Shown: one piece after another, positions 11,518 through 23,852 of the stretch
Position numbering within the stretch: the stretch's first letter is position 1
How the letters are laid out: every line of letters begins with the position of its first letter
DNA from: Suillus spraguei
Lineage: Eukaryota; Basidiomycota; Agaricomycetes; Boletales; Suillaceae
NCBI GenBank assembly: GCA_016800925.1
Contig: JABCPU010000304.1
Coordinates: 17,411-81,410 of the forward strand
Reading direction: 5' to 3'
Length of the DNA stretch: 64,000 bases
Made by a program: the position numbers and the translations under genes
Notes under the pieces: generated by a model
Told to the model about the DNA's origin: nothing
What the model saw: only the letters and a program-made list of their open reading frames with translations
The model's database searches: none

Positions 11518-13983
11518 ATGCCCTTCAATGGTTTTCTGCGGCAGGGAGCTCACCCAATCCTGGCTTCATTCAATCATCACAAAGTTCTGCTCTATGGTCT
11601 AGTCTCAACAATTGCTGTTTCAGCAACCATCACAAATGCACTCCGCTGTCACAGTAATTTCTATTCTGTAGCAATTTACCTTTCAAAGAGTAATAGAAGT
11701 GTATTGGTACGCAATATATTAATTGTGATTCAGGATGTACTAAAGCAGCTTTCAGATACTTGCAAATTTCGGCCTTCTCATTGCATTGCTATGTGGGCAG
11801 CTCGTGCAACAGATATTCTTCGGTGCCCTTCGTCCTCAGGAGGTCGAGGTAGCTTTCATTCAGTTGATCGTTGATTATGTGCTTAACTATCACTAGCGGT
11901 TATATGACCGTTTATGGTTTTTCGTCACGGAATCTCTACTGGCATTCACAATCTTCCGGGATGACTTTGATATTCCATTTGCCTTGATGTTCGGCTTTTT
12001 GCTGTTTGTCAGGTCATTCCACTGGCTTGCTTCGGACCGAATTGAATGGGTATGTATCCTACTTCGTCTCATGCTGCAATGCACTTAGTCATAAATTATA
12101 ATCTAGATGGACCAACGCCCATATCCTGGCCCACCTACACTTTTTCATATTCGAATGACCACTCTCTTCGTCATACTTTGGTGCACAGATCTATTAATGT
12201 TTGCGGTTGCGGTTGAAAGTACACTCAAAAATGGTATAGGGGGCATGATGATGTTCGCAAGCGAGGTGCGTGCTCTGCATGTCCCATTTAGTTATATTTA
12301 ACATTCATCTAGTACGCTATCTTGATGGCGAGCGCTATGAACACTACGGCAAAGTATTGTGTTTGTGTTATCGACTTGAGACGCGCAAGGCAAAGGGGTG
12401 GCGAGAATGCGCCTCCATGGCAAAATAAAAGCATGTGGGTTTTCTATATCGAATTGGTTACCGGTAAGCAATGTCCTTGTCGATTAAGAACTCTCCTAAT
12501 CGTTTAATCGTTACGTTTTTTTTTCCAGATTTCTTAAAACTCACCACATACCTTCTATTCTTCCTCCTTATCGTGGCGTTCTATGGATTGCCGCTAAACA
12601 TCATCCGAGATGTTTATCTCACTGGGCGGTCATTTGTGACGCGGTTGCGCGCGCTTGTTCGATACAGAGCTGCCACCCGCAATATGGATGAGCGCTACCC
12701 TGATGCGAGCGAAGAAGAGATGTCAGCCATGACAGATCGAACGTGCATTATCTGCCGTGAGGAGATGCTTGTCCGCGGGAACCAGGGAGACGATTCAGGC
12801 TCGAACCCTGCACAACAGAATTCTGATGGCCCCAACACTACCCCCAAAAAGCTGCCCTGCGGTCATGTTTTTCATTTCTATTGTCTTCGATCCTGGCTCG
12901 AACGCCAGCAAAGCTGCCCAACGTGGTGCGTTAATTCGCATTGCGGAATCTTGAGATCTCTCTCATGGTATATTCTTTTTGCAGTCGACGCAGTGTGCTT
13001 GAGAATCCCACGCAAGAACAGCAGCGTGCTGCGGGCGCCCAGGTAGGACCAATACCTGGACAACCAGTCAATTTTGGCAACCCCATGGCCCCAGGAAACC
13101 AACCCAAGCGCCTCGCAACGTTAATAATCAGCCGCCAAATGCGGTTGCTCAGGGATGGTTACCCGGACAAGCGCCAGGCGTTGTTATTCAATACAATATC
13201 CAGTACCAAGGCCCACCACCTTCACGGGATGCATCTCAAGCTATGGCTACGGCTCCTCCTCAGCCTGTGCCTCGCTTTCCTGGGTTTGCTGACCTCGATG
13301 GACAATGGCGTCAGTGGGGTATGGATCCCCGATGGTTTGGTGATGAGCCTTCGGGGACCTCAGATCAACCCTCGGCCATCACAGGTGACGTAGGGCTGAA
13401 TCCCCGAGATGCCGCTGCCGCAGCTGCCTCGCAGCGATTAGGACATAAGAATACCCAGGGATCTAATGAACCTGCATTATCTAATGGCACACCTGCTGTC
13501 AAGCTTACACCTGGTGAGGCGCCAAACGTATCGCCTTCTGATGTCGTTTCTACTATGCGAAATTCACACTTGGCAATCCCTTCTTTGATTCCATTATGCG
13601 CCCATGAAATTCCCTCTCGAGGCGGCGTTGGCCCGTCACACACTCACTCGTGGCAGCCACTTCCATCATCCTCAAATGGTGATATGATGCCTACGTCAAA
13701 TGGCAGCGCTTCCGTCTCCGTGGACACCGTTCAGACGGCATTACGTGGGCTGCCACCCAATCTGACAGAGGAGCAGCTAATACTCATGGATCAAATTACT
13801 CGAGAAGCTATTGATGAGAGACTCAGGATACTTGAAGGGGTTTCGGTTGCAGTTAATCGTTGTGTGGAGGATCTCACGCGCGTACGAAGCGCCTTGCCAG
13901 TTTCTAGTAATACACCATCAGCCTCAACTGTCGCTCAATCATATGATACACCATCCTCTGCTACTGAAGAGTCTAACACGTAA
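11518..13983 (+). CDS. HRD1: HRD1/synoviolin-type ERAD E3 ubiquitin ligase
   Basis: Polytopic ER-membrane RING ligase that ubiquitinates misfolded proteins during ER-associated degradation, normally with HRD3/SEL1L and DERLIN partners. Exons that splice cleanly are 11518-11706, 11756-11848, 11897-12049, 12107-12265, 12313-12463 and 12529-12925, then one from 12985. The N-terminal half gives the multispanning region with family signatures SNFYSVAIYLSKSN, VQQIFFGALRPQEVE, FRDDFDIPFALMFG and WLASDRIEWMDQRP. A RING-H2 finger follows: CIIC, then LPCGHVFHFYCLRSWLERQ and CPTC, giving the C3H2C3 pattern. The C-terminal cytosolic tail is Pro/Gln/Ser-rich. The reading frame changes between 13042 and 13243. 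Either one C is missing in the CCC run at about 13105, or a 110-nt intron (13043-13152, GT to AG) is removed; both give the same downstream frame, ending at 13983. The start at 11518 is the only upstream ATG in frame but yields a slightly long N-terminus. Confidence 0.92.
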
Positions 13984-14064
13984 CAACACTCATACTGTTA
14001 TGACACCGTCGAATACCATCTGACTGGGCTCCAAAATTGTATACTTGGCTTATCTAATTGGTGC

Positions 14065-15061
14065 TTATTCAAGCGTTAAAAGGAGCGCTTTAGCCTTACG
14101 CTTTACAGTGTCGGTGTCTACATTTGATTTATCTACTTTAGAGTAGAAGGTCTTGTATACTTGCCCAAGAACTTTGCGGGAGTCTCCATCGAGTGTTATT
14201 TCAGCGATGACCTCGTTGAGAATACGGTCGATATCTGCTTCCGACATCAAAGGGGGTAAGAAAGCCGCAAGAATGTCTGCTTCGCGATGTTCCTTTTGTG
14301 CCAAGTCGGGTCTGGAAGCATTGATGAACTGAACGGCAGAATCATGCTGTACAAGCAAATAAATTAGGTGATGAGTAAATGAATTATCAGCGAAATGAAA
14401 TTCTAAACCAACACGTCGTGAGGTGGCTCTTCGTAGAATGGCCGTTATAGCGGAGGACGAGACGGGTGAACCAGCTGACTTGTCAGCAGCATAAACTTCG
14501 GAGAGAATAGACTGCGTCATTAGAAGTCAGAACCTTAAATTAGCATCATTGTAAAAGCTCACGCGTATTGTTGTGGAAGTTACTGAATCCTTAGTCTGTT
14601 TAAGTGTTTTTATTGGCAGGTGAATAGTACCGATTCAACAGGACAGTCACCTTCATAGCGGTTTTGACTCCGGACAATAGTTGTTGGCGGACATCTGTAT
14701 GAATTTTTTGAACCTGACGATACGCTTTTCAGTGTGGCTGAATGTTGCTGACCTGTGGCTATTCCTGATGTGGCAGAGAAGGCGCGCGACATCATCAGCA
14801 TTTTGCAATGCATTTGCATTTGTTTCAAGGAACGGAGTGGAAGTGTGATCATGATCGTTGCAAACAGTCCAATTTTGAACTCCGCACTCTCGTCTGATGC
14901 AACCATGGAACCGTGCATCAACGTTGTCAACTCTCAGAGGGACACAAAGATCACTTACCTGCATGCGGGAGTTCCTGCGGTAGCGAACTGCACTATCTTG
15001 ACCGAACCTGACTGATATTTACTCCGAGTTGATGTCGTGCCCGAGCCGTGATCTGCTGCAT
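14065..15061 (-). CDS. AIM41: AIM41-like mitochondrial GatB/YqeY domain protein
   Basis: Small YqeY-domain protein; in fungi the family is called Aim41 and is mitochondrial, and the YqeY fold resembles the tRNA-binding tail of GatB. The recognisable part reads DVRQQLLSGVKTAMK, TKDSVTSTTIR, then SILSEVYAADKSAGSPVSSS, ITAILRRATSRR, RPDLAQKEHREADILAAFLP and EADIDRILNEVIAEI, ending LLLTLE at 14065. Introns are inferred at about 14595-14648, near 14530, and at 14346-14411; the last is a 66-nt, stop-free intron. The 5' end is not resolved. An upstream stretch reading VQFATAGTPA looks like a mitochondrial targeting region, but I could not connect it in frame to the first conserved exon. The start at 15059-15061 is therefore provisional. 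Confidence 0.78.
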
Positions 15062-16560
15062 GCCACTAGCAAAGCCAGCTACTGCTTTTGTGCGTAGGCT
15101 TCAATGGAGGTGTTACCTAGGGTTCTTGAGCAAAAGTATATCTTGTCATGCCCTTACGTGCCCAAATCGTGCCCTCCTAATCCATCTGGTCACCCCTCCA
15201 GCACCTTCCAGCACCCAGCCATATGCTCTTTTCATCCCTCCTAGTCCTCTGGTGCTTCTCTATATCTAACTTCAACAACCACAACTCGGATCGTGCCCTC
15301 TAGCGCCTTACGTGGCTTCCTGCTACCTACGCTTGGTCTGGCACTTGCAACAGGAGGTGCGACTCCACTCTAGACAATACTCTATTCTTTCTAGTACCCG
15401 ACCTGCCCCCAGATTGAACCGACACGACGACACCACTTGAAATATCCATATTCCTTGATCTCGAAGAGCAGTTGGCCAGTATCTGCGTTCCAGCGTTACA
15501 TGGAGCCCTCTTGTGCAAGTCTTGTGATCCGCTCGCTATGTATCTCTAGTTAATAGAGTCTACAGCGTTAGGATACCAATCGATGCATCCGCTGCAGCTT
15601 TCTGTCCCACCCACGGATCGCCGACCATGTGGTACTCGTTGTCTGAGGTCACATTCTACTATCTACGCTTGCGCTCTCAAGCATTATACATTATTCATCC
15701 GGAGATACTACTACCATTCAGCCTATCGTTTCTCTGTTGCTATCAAAAGGCTTCTCTACCGACGAATTGAACCATCGTCCACCGTGCCCATTATATCGCA
15801 TCTTGTGCCCAAACATGGGGACTTGTTAGGAGCGACCGTCGATATCGCACACCGGCGTCAGGCTAGACGTTCTGGGATTGATTGTTTCCAACGAAACAGT
15901 TGGTTAACAAAGTAACCGAGGGGTGAGATGTTCTATTCGCGTCCGGAAACGAGTTGTCCAGAATTATCCATCTCGACCATGAGAACTCACTGCTCGTACT
16001 ATATTCTTCGCTCACCTGGTCACACCCCTCGTAAAGGTGTTGGTTCGATGAAACCTTTATGAGTCCGTTGTCTCGATATGGTGTTTTTGACATCCAACAA
16101 CTGGAATTATTGCCAGAGAGGAAGCACTTATTTCCCTCCTGTTTTCGTTTGAGCCAGTCGGTGGGTATCACAACGCGGTTGCTTACCTTCCCAACGTGCA
16201 TCCTAGCGGTGCTGTGCACCATATAGTAGTAGATCATTTACGTTCGTGCAACTTATGTACCGGTCGCCTGGATCTAACAACACTTCATTTCATGCCTTTC
16301 CGTCTTCCTGACCTGATGTGCTTGCCTCAGACTCTTCGCGAGGATATGGTCTTGATCGAGGAATGTGTTTTGTGTCAGGCAGACTGGATCGAACTGCCAG
16401 TGATGCAAAGCTCGAGCGTTATGTTAGTTCAGAGCAAGAAGGTGACATAGTCGAGGTTGTGAGATTAGATTGGCAATGCCATTACGAGACTCAATATCCA
16501 ATCAATATCTCCACCATACAGGTAGCTATTATTTACGACATGCTGCTACGTTGTAGCATA
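15062..16560. other. 1.5-kb gene-poor stretch, nothing recognised
   Basis: Open frames here are short and have no family features on either strand. It ends exactly at the TA target site of the pogo-like element. The base composition looks like degraded sequence, but I find no terminal repeats or coding match that would identify an older element. Confidence 0.4.
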
Positions 16561-17896
16561 CTATGCCTCACGGTGGAATCGTCACCCCCGAAAGTCGTCA
16601 CGACCTAAATATCTCACTCAATTCTTACCTCTACACACAATTCAGAACTTGAGTCGATGTTTCTATCATGCACCTTTCATTGCGAGGTTGAACGATCAAT
16701 TTTTATTAAGAAACGGTGAAGTTCATTGAAAGCCGTCAAAGTCACGCTGGTGACAGCCAGCCGAGCGCTGCCGTGGCGGAGTTCTAAAAAATACTACCAC
16801 TGGCTGTTGACTGGCTGTGACGACTTTTCAGTGAGCTGACACATTCAGGCATGGTTCGCCCAAAAGGCAAATCACGAGAGTCGCGTGATCCCACTTATGA
16901 GCAGCGGATCCAGACTGCCATCCAGGGGATTACAACCAAGGTCTACAAGACCATCAAAGAAGCCGCATTGGCCAATAATGTAAGCTAGTATTTTGCCCTC
17001 TCCGAGTCACTGTTTTAATAACTCTCATGATTTTATCAAACTAGATACCTCGCACAACTTTGGGTGAACGGTACTCAGGGGAACATAAACCACGTCGCGA
17101 GGCACATGTAGGTCAGCAGATCCTCACGCCTGCACAAGAGCAGACCATTCTCGACTGGTGCAACCTTAATTCATCAATGGCCAAGCCTCTTCACCCAAAG
17201 CAGTTACGTGCTCAGGTTTTTGATCTCACTGGTCATTATCCAGGACACAACTGGCACTATGGCTTTCTACGCCGGCACCCTGCTCTTTGTATGTCAAAAC
17301 CACGTGGGCTAGATCCCAAGCGCAGCCAGAACTTCAACAAGGCTACGATTGGGGAGTTCTTTGACATGCGGAAGCAGCTCTGTTTGGCAATGGCAGAACG
17401 CGCGCGAGAAACGCCACATCAGCAACTGACAATTCAACTACCATCAGCGCTGCACCCATTGAAATTCCACCCATTCCAGCACTACCTGCCAATAGCTCTC
17501 ATTATTCTTCTCGCGAACATCCTAATGATTCTAACATAAATAGTCCTGATCCACGCCATGAAATACCTTACAATCCTCCTGTACATCCAACTCGCAGCAA
17601 CATACCAGCATCTCAGCAATTTTCCGGACATTTTACTTCACACCAGCATCAAGTTCATTTGCCTCATCATGGACCACATAGTTCTCATTCTCATGAAGCA
17701 TTTCCTGCACCATACAGCCATTATAATTACAACCACATCCCCTACAATACTCCACGTCACACCAACCAATCATAATTTTTGACCTGTAACAATTTTTTTA
17801 GGCGTTGCCGAGCGGAATTTGAAAGCGGCAGCAGTGAACTGCTGTGACAAAGTGTGACTGACGACTTTCGGGGTGACGATTCACCGTGAGGCATAG
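16561..17896 (+). mobile_element. pogo/Fot1-like Tc1-mariner element, internally deleted
   Basis: About 38-40-bp terminal inverted repeats are seen directly. The left end 16561-16600 begins CTATGCCTCACGGTG, and the right end 17859-17896 is its near-perfect reverse complement ending CACCGTGAGGCATAG. Both ends are flanked by TA (16559-16560 and 17897-17898), the target duplication typical of the Tc1-mariner superfamily. The element is 1336 bp. It encodes only a DNA-binding protein (16851-17539) and no DDE/DDD catalytic domain, so it is non-autonomous. The TIRs differ by only about two single-base insertions, which suggests fairly recent movement. Confidence 0.88.
16851..17539 (+). CDS. pogo-type transposase N-terminus: paired helix-turn-helix (Psq/CENP-B) protein, 207 aa
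   Basis: Two exons (16851-16979 and 17045-17539) joined by a 65-nt GT-AG intron give a 207-residue protein. The first exon (MVRPKGKSRES, then IQTAIQGITTKVYKTIKEAA) is a Psq-like HTH. The second (IPRTTLGERYSGEHKPRREA, ILTPAQEQTILDWC, LTGHYPGHNWHYGFLRRHP) is the CENP-B/Tc5-type HTH that binds the element ends. After KPRGLDPKRSQNFNKATIGE, where a full transposase would enter the DDD domain, the frame continues into a stretch without family similarity and stops at 17539. The missing catalytic domain makes it an end-binding remnant that could compete with an active transposase elsewhere in the genome; that role is inference. Confidence 0.82.
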
Positions 17897-18194
17897 TATG
17901 TGTGCGAATCAACACGCGCTTGAAAACGTGCTTATTGCTTCAAGACCCCAAACACTGCCATGAGTCGACCCCACGCGCTACTGCCCGCTCCAAGCCACGC
18001 CTGTTCTGCGTCTGACACTCAGTTACTTTTCAGTGATCCGTTTTTTTTTTCACTCGACGTATGAAAATTGACTGCGGAACAGCGTCGAATCAGACTGTGA
18101 CCTGCGGGCTTGACCTGTGACTAGATTCAATCTTTCAAATTTTTCATACGCGATAGTTTCGGTCATCCTACACTTTCAACAACAGTTTGCACCC

Positions 18195-19697
18195 ATGGAA
18201 CCTGATTTCCCCTCGCCTGGGACGTTCGTTTCATCCATCAAAGAGTCTTGCCAGATCGCGACAGCAGCCGCACATATCAAGGTGAGCTTTTTGACGAGTA
18301 CATGTCTCTCTGCGTCCAAATTTGTCTTTGTGACTCACTTCAATCCACCATTTATGTCTGTTTTACTGTCCTTGCAATCTATCCCGTGGATTTTGTATCG
18401 ATCTGCCATGGATTTCTGTTTATGAACAGCCTTTGACTGGTTGATACGTTAGGTCGAAGATGCTGCTATCAGACGCCTCCTGGAATCTTCGTCCTTTCAA
18501 TCCTCGTTTCATCGTCTCTCAAACTCCCATGGACTTGCATTCCCTCTCAAGTTCCCCTCACTCTTATCAGAGCTAAACTTTTTATCCGTTCTTTCTCTCC
18601 TCAACTTCGCTTCCGGCTATCGAGTGCCACTTCACGAACAAACAGGACGAGGTGCATGGGATAATATACGGGCGTTCACATTTTCTCTTTATCTATCCTC
18701 CGCGACGGGACAGGGTGATTTACTTTCTGCAAAAGGCATGAAGACAATGAGTGAGCAGCAAGTCGCACAACATATGGGTGTCACGATCCACATCGAGCGA
18801 CCTCATGAAAAGATCCCGGGTGTCACAGTTGGGGAACTTGGTGGACCAATATATGAGCTGGTGAAGCTGATCAGCTCAACCCTAACTGAGACGGGTCAAA
18901 TCCTGGACGCTTCAGGATATTCGGACTTAGGAGGCTTTGTTTTGGAGAGCTTGAAAGAAGGTGCAAAGGCTGATCCAAGTGCAAGTCTTGGAATCGTGCT
19001 AGAGAGGGTGGGCCGTGATCTTTTACACCTCCCAGCGAACGAATGATCAACTCTTTTGAATTAGTTGGTCAGAGCTATTCCAGCTTTCCGCGACATGGCA
19101 GTTGTTAATGGGAAACGTAAGTGGGCGGCAAATCACGGCTAAAACTGTCATCGCACTCATCGTATTTTCGAAGCGGTGTACTGCTTCAAAAAGGCACTTT
19201 TTCTTATCCATGCAGTGAAGATTCGTTTTGGTGCCTCGCCACCGTTTCCCATCCCCAGCACAGCTCAGGCACCTGTGTTCACTGATAATGTTCTACCGTC
19301 CCTTTTGGTTCACTTGGGGGTTTTGGACCTGACTGGGGCATCCCACGGACTCCGTAACTTGTTCCCTGGTGCCGAGAGCAAAGATAAGATCAATACTCTC
19401 TTGGCCTTACCTCCTGAAGCTTCACAGGCGGTTGCGCAAGATACCAAGGAAACACTCCCGAAGGATGGTCCTGTACTCACGACAGAGCAGGCCTACATTT
19501 TGCGTGCTGCTGCGGTACACGCTTGCGAGAAAATTGTTGAATATGCAAGGGGCGATGAACAAATCAGTGAAGCGCAAACATGGCTGAAAGATGTCACATT
19601 ACCCGAACTAGATATCTGGCTCTGGGCAGTAGCCAAAGACCGACCAGATTACAGAAAGCTGGAGAGATTTGTTCTGCGGGGTACAGTGTTCTTTTAG
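18195..19697 (+). CDS. Queuosine salvage protein (DUF2419; queuosine-nucleotide N-glycosylase type)
   Basis: The family releases queuine from queuosine nucleotides so that the base can be put into tRNA wobble position 34. Four exons splice cleanly: 18195-18281, 18453-19007, 19065-19116 and 19174-19697, giving about 405 residues. Family features seen are LLNFASGYRVPLHEQTGRGA, WDNIRAFTFSLYLSS, IPGVTVGELGGPIYELVKL, RAIPAFRDMAVVNGKPVYCF, KKALFLIHAV, VFTDNVLPSLLVHLGVLDL, LTTEQAYILRAAAVHACEKI and the C-terminal LPELDIWLWAVAKDRPDY. The start gives MEPDFPSPGTFVSSI, with no targeting peptide, so a cytosolic location is likely. No frame problem was found. The DUF2419 assignment rests on recall of family patterns rather than on a search. 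Confidence 0.8.
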
Positions 19698-20604
19698 AGG
19701 CTTTTAGATGCGGCTTAGTAGCATTAACAACCCAGTTTGAGTTACTATGGCACGGTCACACACATACTACCCGGGTGTCGAAATGACATAACGATGGATG
19801 ACACGTTGACGGGCATGACTATTCTGAAAACTCAATTACAATCCCTCGTCCAGATCTTGGCACTCGGAGGCCGCAACGTCTAGAGGAATAATCGTTACTT
19901 TGTCATGGCAATATGGCCGCCATCTGGAGATCGTGGGTGAGCGTTGCTGACTCGGAATTGTTCGGGGAAGTCAATAAGTCTAGGCCGCCTTAAGCATCGT
20001 TTGCGTGTACTATGGTCATGATCACACAGTTTTTGCGTAAGCAGGTCCATGAGGCGTTAGTCTACGCAAGGACGATTAGGCTGCAATTTCCAAATGAGTG
20101 ATTGATGATCAAGCAGCGATGACACGGGATATGATCAAACGGACAGCCCCGCGGGCCGGAGTCCCTGGACACCTCGTAGGGGCGCCTGTGCAGATGGAAG
20201 AGCTCCTCACAGGATGTTTAGGTGAGAAGAGACGCCTCGTCTAATCTATAGTACCAGATTTAGGTGTGAAGGGTTCCAGAGGTCAGGACTGTTGTGAGAA
20301 GATACAACACGTCCATCATGTAAATGATGACTTATGTCCAATGGCAATGCTTGACCGTCGTGCTGGAAATGAAGATCCTGGTAGACAGTGCCATTGAAAG
20401 ACTTATCAGCCATCAAGATGGCTGCGACAATATCTGAGTTGTCTGGGAGACTTCTATCGAGACAGGTAGTAAAGCCTGACTCGGAAGCGGACAAATATAA
20501 ACTGTACAGGCATTTGGGAATCGAAAGAGATACTTATAACTTCCCAGCTGTATTGCCCAATAATTACCGAGGACCAACCACCCGGGTATATCTGGCAGCC
20601 TGAA
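19698..20604. other. Intergenic spacer between DUF2419 gene and NAD kinase
   Basis: About 0.9 kb between two plus-strand genes. It should contain the DUF2419 terminator and the NAD kinase promoter. Open frames at 20246-20603 show no protein family features; an upstream noncoding or first NAD kinase exon here cannot be excluded. Confidence 0.4.
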
Positions 20605-23572
20605 ATGTTTGAAGAGGTTGAGACGTATTCAACTCCACCAAGCTCACCAGCGGCAGAAGGACGAGCGGACGGTATGCCCACAGAAACGTGATTCAACCCT
20701 CGTTATCGAGAAAAAATAGTCGGCTATCGCTGTTATCGTCGTTGGCGTTGCATACGAATGTCGTATGGCATCATGATGTTTTAGCAGAGCTTTCAGGAGC
20801 AAAGGCTGTGGCACGACGGCTAAGTCCAGGTGATGATCTCACAACCCCAGTTCACCACGACTTCCTTGTGGCACCACCATCTATCGAATCACCCAGATCA
20901 GTTTCAAGCTCGAGCTTAAGCTCTAGTCCCAGTTCATCATTATCAATGCCCATGTCTGCAAAGTCACCTTGCTTCGTGCATTCACACCTAGATAAAGGAG
21001 CATCACTACAGGACTGGCTTGACGTCCATGCAAAGGATAACGAGGTACTCGGTGCAGACGTCGGAGTCGCCAAGGCTCTTAAGCAACATCATCGGCCTCG
21101 ACACCACGTTGAGTTGCCTTGCCCTGATGGAAGTAGCTATGCACTCTCAGAAGATGACGATAACGATACGTATGGCGGCAACCTGACGAAACAGCTGGCT
21201 GAGACAGCAGTCGGGGTTCGTGAAATGAGCAAGCAGCTCGGTGAGTGTTGTTCTTATTCTCATACCATCCATCCACTCAACAACCATGCACCTTCAGGAC
21301 GTGCTCGAATAAGATCTAATATCCAGAGCATCCTCATCGTAACCAAGGCCAGAGATAACCGCCTTATCAAACTGACACGTGAGCTTGCATTATATCTGAT
21401 GCTCAAACATGGTCAAGGGGGTCGAGGCCTTATTGTGTGAGTTTTGAACCTTGAATATCATTCAGGGTGTTTTATGAGGACTTCACCAGCTATGTGGACC
21501 ATCAACTGCGCAACTCGAGGAGGTTCGACGCTGAAGGCATACAGAGAGACCATCCAGAATTATTTGAGCCTCTCCCACGAAGACGGTCGTCTAGCAATTC
21601 TCTCTCTTCCTTATCATCATCATCCACTCATCAGGACGATCTCAACACGCACCAGGAAGGTCAGCTACGATACTGGACTAGTGATATGTGCCGCAATAGT
21701 CCACATCTCTTTGATTTTGTCATTACGGTAAGCGACCCAGCTCACACGTCTCTTTGAGTCAACTCACTTCGATGCTTAGCTTGGAGGAGATGGCACTGTT
21801 CTTTTCACGTCATGGCTCTTTCAACGAATTGTTCCTCCCGTCCTCCCTTTTGCCCTCGGCTCCCTCGGCTTTCTCACTAATTTCGACTTTGCCGATTATC
21901 AAGCGGTCGTAGACTCAGCCATCGACTCAGGTATTCGTGTCAACCTACGCATGCGATTCACTTGTACAGTCTACCGTGCTGTATTCGACAAGAAAAAGGG
22001 CCGCAAGGCCGTGAAAAAGGGTGAAACAGGTGAAATCATGATGAAGGACGTAAACAAAGGAGGATGGGAGGCACTCGAAGGAGGCTGGTCTGGTGGATTT
22101 ACCACCTCGGAGGGTGGTAAGTGTTCGAGGGACAAGGAAATCATGTGTTTCACAACAAGACCAGTTGAGACGTTTGAAGTTCTCAACGATCTTGTGGTGG
22201 ACCGGGGACCCAGTCCCTATGTCAGCTTGCTTGAATTATTTGGTGCGTTACCTCTTCCGATATTTGGGGTATATATGTTTATCATCATGAAGGCGACGAA
22301 CACCATATGACAACTGTGCAAGCCGATGGGCTTTGTGTAGCCACGCCCACCGGTTCCACTGCTTATTCAGTACGCTTCTCACCATCACTGGTTGGTCACC
22401 GATATTAACTCTTTTCTTGTGTAGTTATCTGCCGGAGGGTCCTTGGTTCACCCGGAGATACCTGCAATCCTCATCAGTCCTATTTGCCCTCATACGCTAT
22501 CCTTTCGTCCCATGCTCCTTCCCGACAGTATGGAGCTCCGTATCTGTGTCCCATATAATTCTCGTAGCACAGCTTGGGTGTCTTTCGACGGCCGAGGACG
22601 TGTGGAACTGCAACGTTCGTCATTATATGCCACTTTCATTCAGTCGCTTACTTTTCTAGCAGAGGGTGATCATATTAAAATAACTGCTTCCAAATACCCT
22701 TTCCCAACTGTTTGCGCGGATAAACAGTCGACTGACTGGTTCCATGCCATCTCACGAACTCTGAAATGGAATGAACGCGAGCGTCAAAAATCGTTTGTTG
22801 TAGTCGAAGAGGGCCCATCACGGAAATCCAGCACGGGTCAAACGAGAGGTCCTGAAAAAATCAAGCAAGATGTTATGCTCGATGAAACTTTGGAGGATGA
22901 AGAGGAGGATGAGACGACGTCTGACGAAGAAGATGATAAATTTGACATCAATGACTCCTCGCCCGAGGCTTCGGCTAGCGGACGTATTGGTACTCAAATT
23001 CCGAACCAACTAAATGCTAAAGATACTGCATTCGGTATCGCAAAAGCTTGCGAGGAAATGGGCTCTCAGATAGATGAAGATTTGCTCTCGACACCGGAGT
23101 TGGCTGCTCTTGCGCTTGGTCAAGGCCGTCGCCTCAAATTCTCTCGTTCGGCCAAATCACGTTCGCGTTCAAGATCGGGTTTGCGTTCTGGTGTTGATAC
23201 TCCAGGGCGGTTCGCTGGACCCACACATCGTCCTCCTCATATCAAACCCCACTACATTGATGATCAATTAAGGACGCCCTCTCCTGCACCTTCAAATTCT
23301 TCGGATGACTCATTGTCGAATATGGACGTTGCTCACGTGGTGCTCGGGATGATATACATTCTCGGGAGCAATATTCAAGTGCTCGTAGTCGCATTCCCAA
23401 AGACAGGGAATTTAACGATAATCTTCAAACTCCCACCATGGCAGACACACCCTCGGGTCGTAGAAATAATCACAGAGTGGATTCGATGGATTACGACCAA
23501 CATCATCCCCGCGCCTTTGCTGTCTGGGGCAATGACGAGTCCGATAGTAATGCAAGTGACAGCGATGCTTAA
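20605..23572 (+). CDS. NAD kinase (Utr1/Pos5-type ATP-NAD kinase)
   Basis: Phosphorylates NAD(H) to NADP(H). Core motifs are clear: FDFVIT spliced to LGGDGTVLFTSWLFQR (the GGDG catalytic loop), ALGSLGFLTNFDF, NLRMRFTCTVYR, ADGLCVATPTGSTAYSLSAG (conserved TPTGSTAYS) and a C-terminal TWVSFDGR-type WVSFDGRGRVEL. Introns occur at 21241-21297, about 21438-21466 (only about 29 nt, oddly short), about 21729-21780, about 22243-22292 and about 22369-22424. Two frame breaks are needed. ATG 20605 (MFEEVETYSTPPSSP) connects to the open frame from 20688 only if one base is restored near 20670. The natural C-terminus, SARSRIPKDREFNDN to NASDSDA with stop at 23570-23572, needs one more base near 23318. As printed, the long frame instead runs to 23651 with an unnatural tail. 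A Ser/Arg-rich segment (near 23140-23190) and an acidic segment (near 22885-22940) follow the kinase core, as in other fungal Utr1-like proteins with extended tails. Confidence 0.9.
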
Positions 23573-23852
23573 TCATTTGGAATATGATATGTTAGAACTT
23601 CCTCACCGTTCTTCTGCTGCCCTATTTCCTTCCTGTTCTTTTTTAAATTAATCACTTTACCATACCCAGACATCTTAAGTGCTTTGTGTTTGCTAGCATC
23701 ATTACTTGTACCATTATTTTTATGCGTGTGTTGTGGATTTTAGGGATTTCTGGTCACGTGGGATCTGCTTATGCACGCGACTCCTCTGCAGTGTCCAGCA
23801 AAAAGACCTCATTTCATCGAAAGTTGGTACCTGCAAACTGTAGTAGCTGCGC

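Noticed and set aside
23573..23651. Printed C-terminal tail of the NAD kinase frame to 23651
   Set aside because: The alternative frame gives an acidic, family-like ending (NASDSDA) at 23572, while the printed tail is hydrophobic and unlike NAD kinases.
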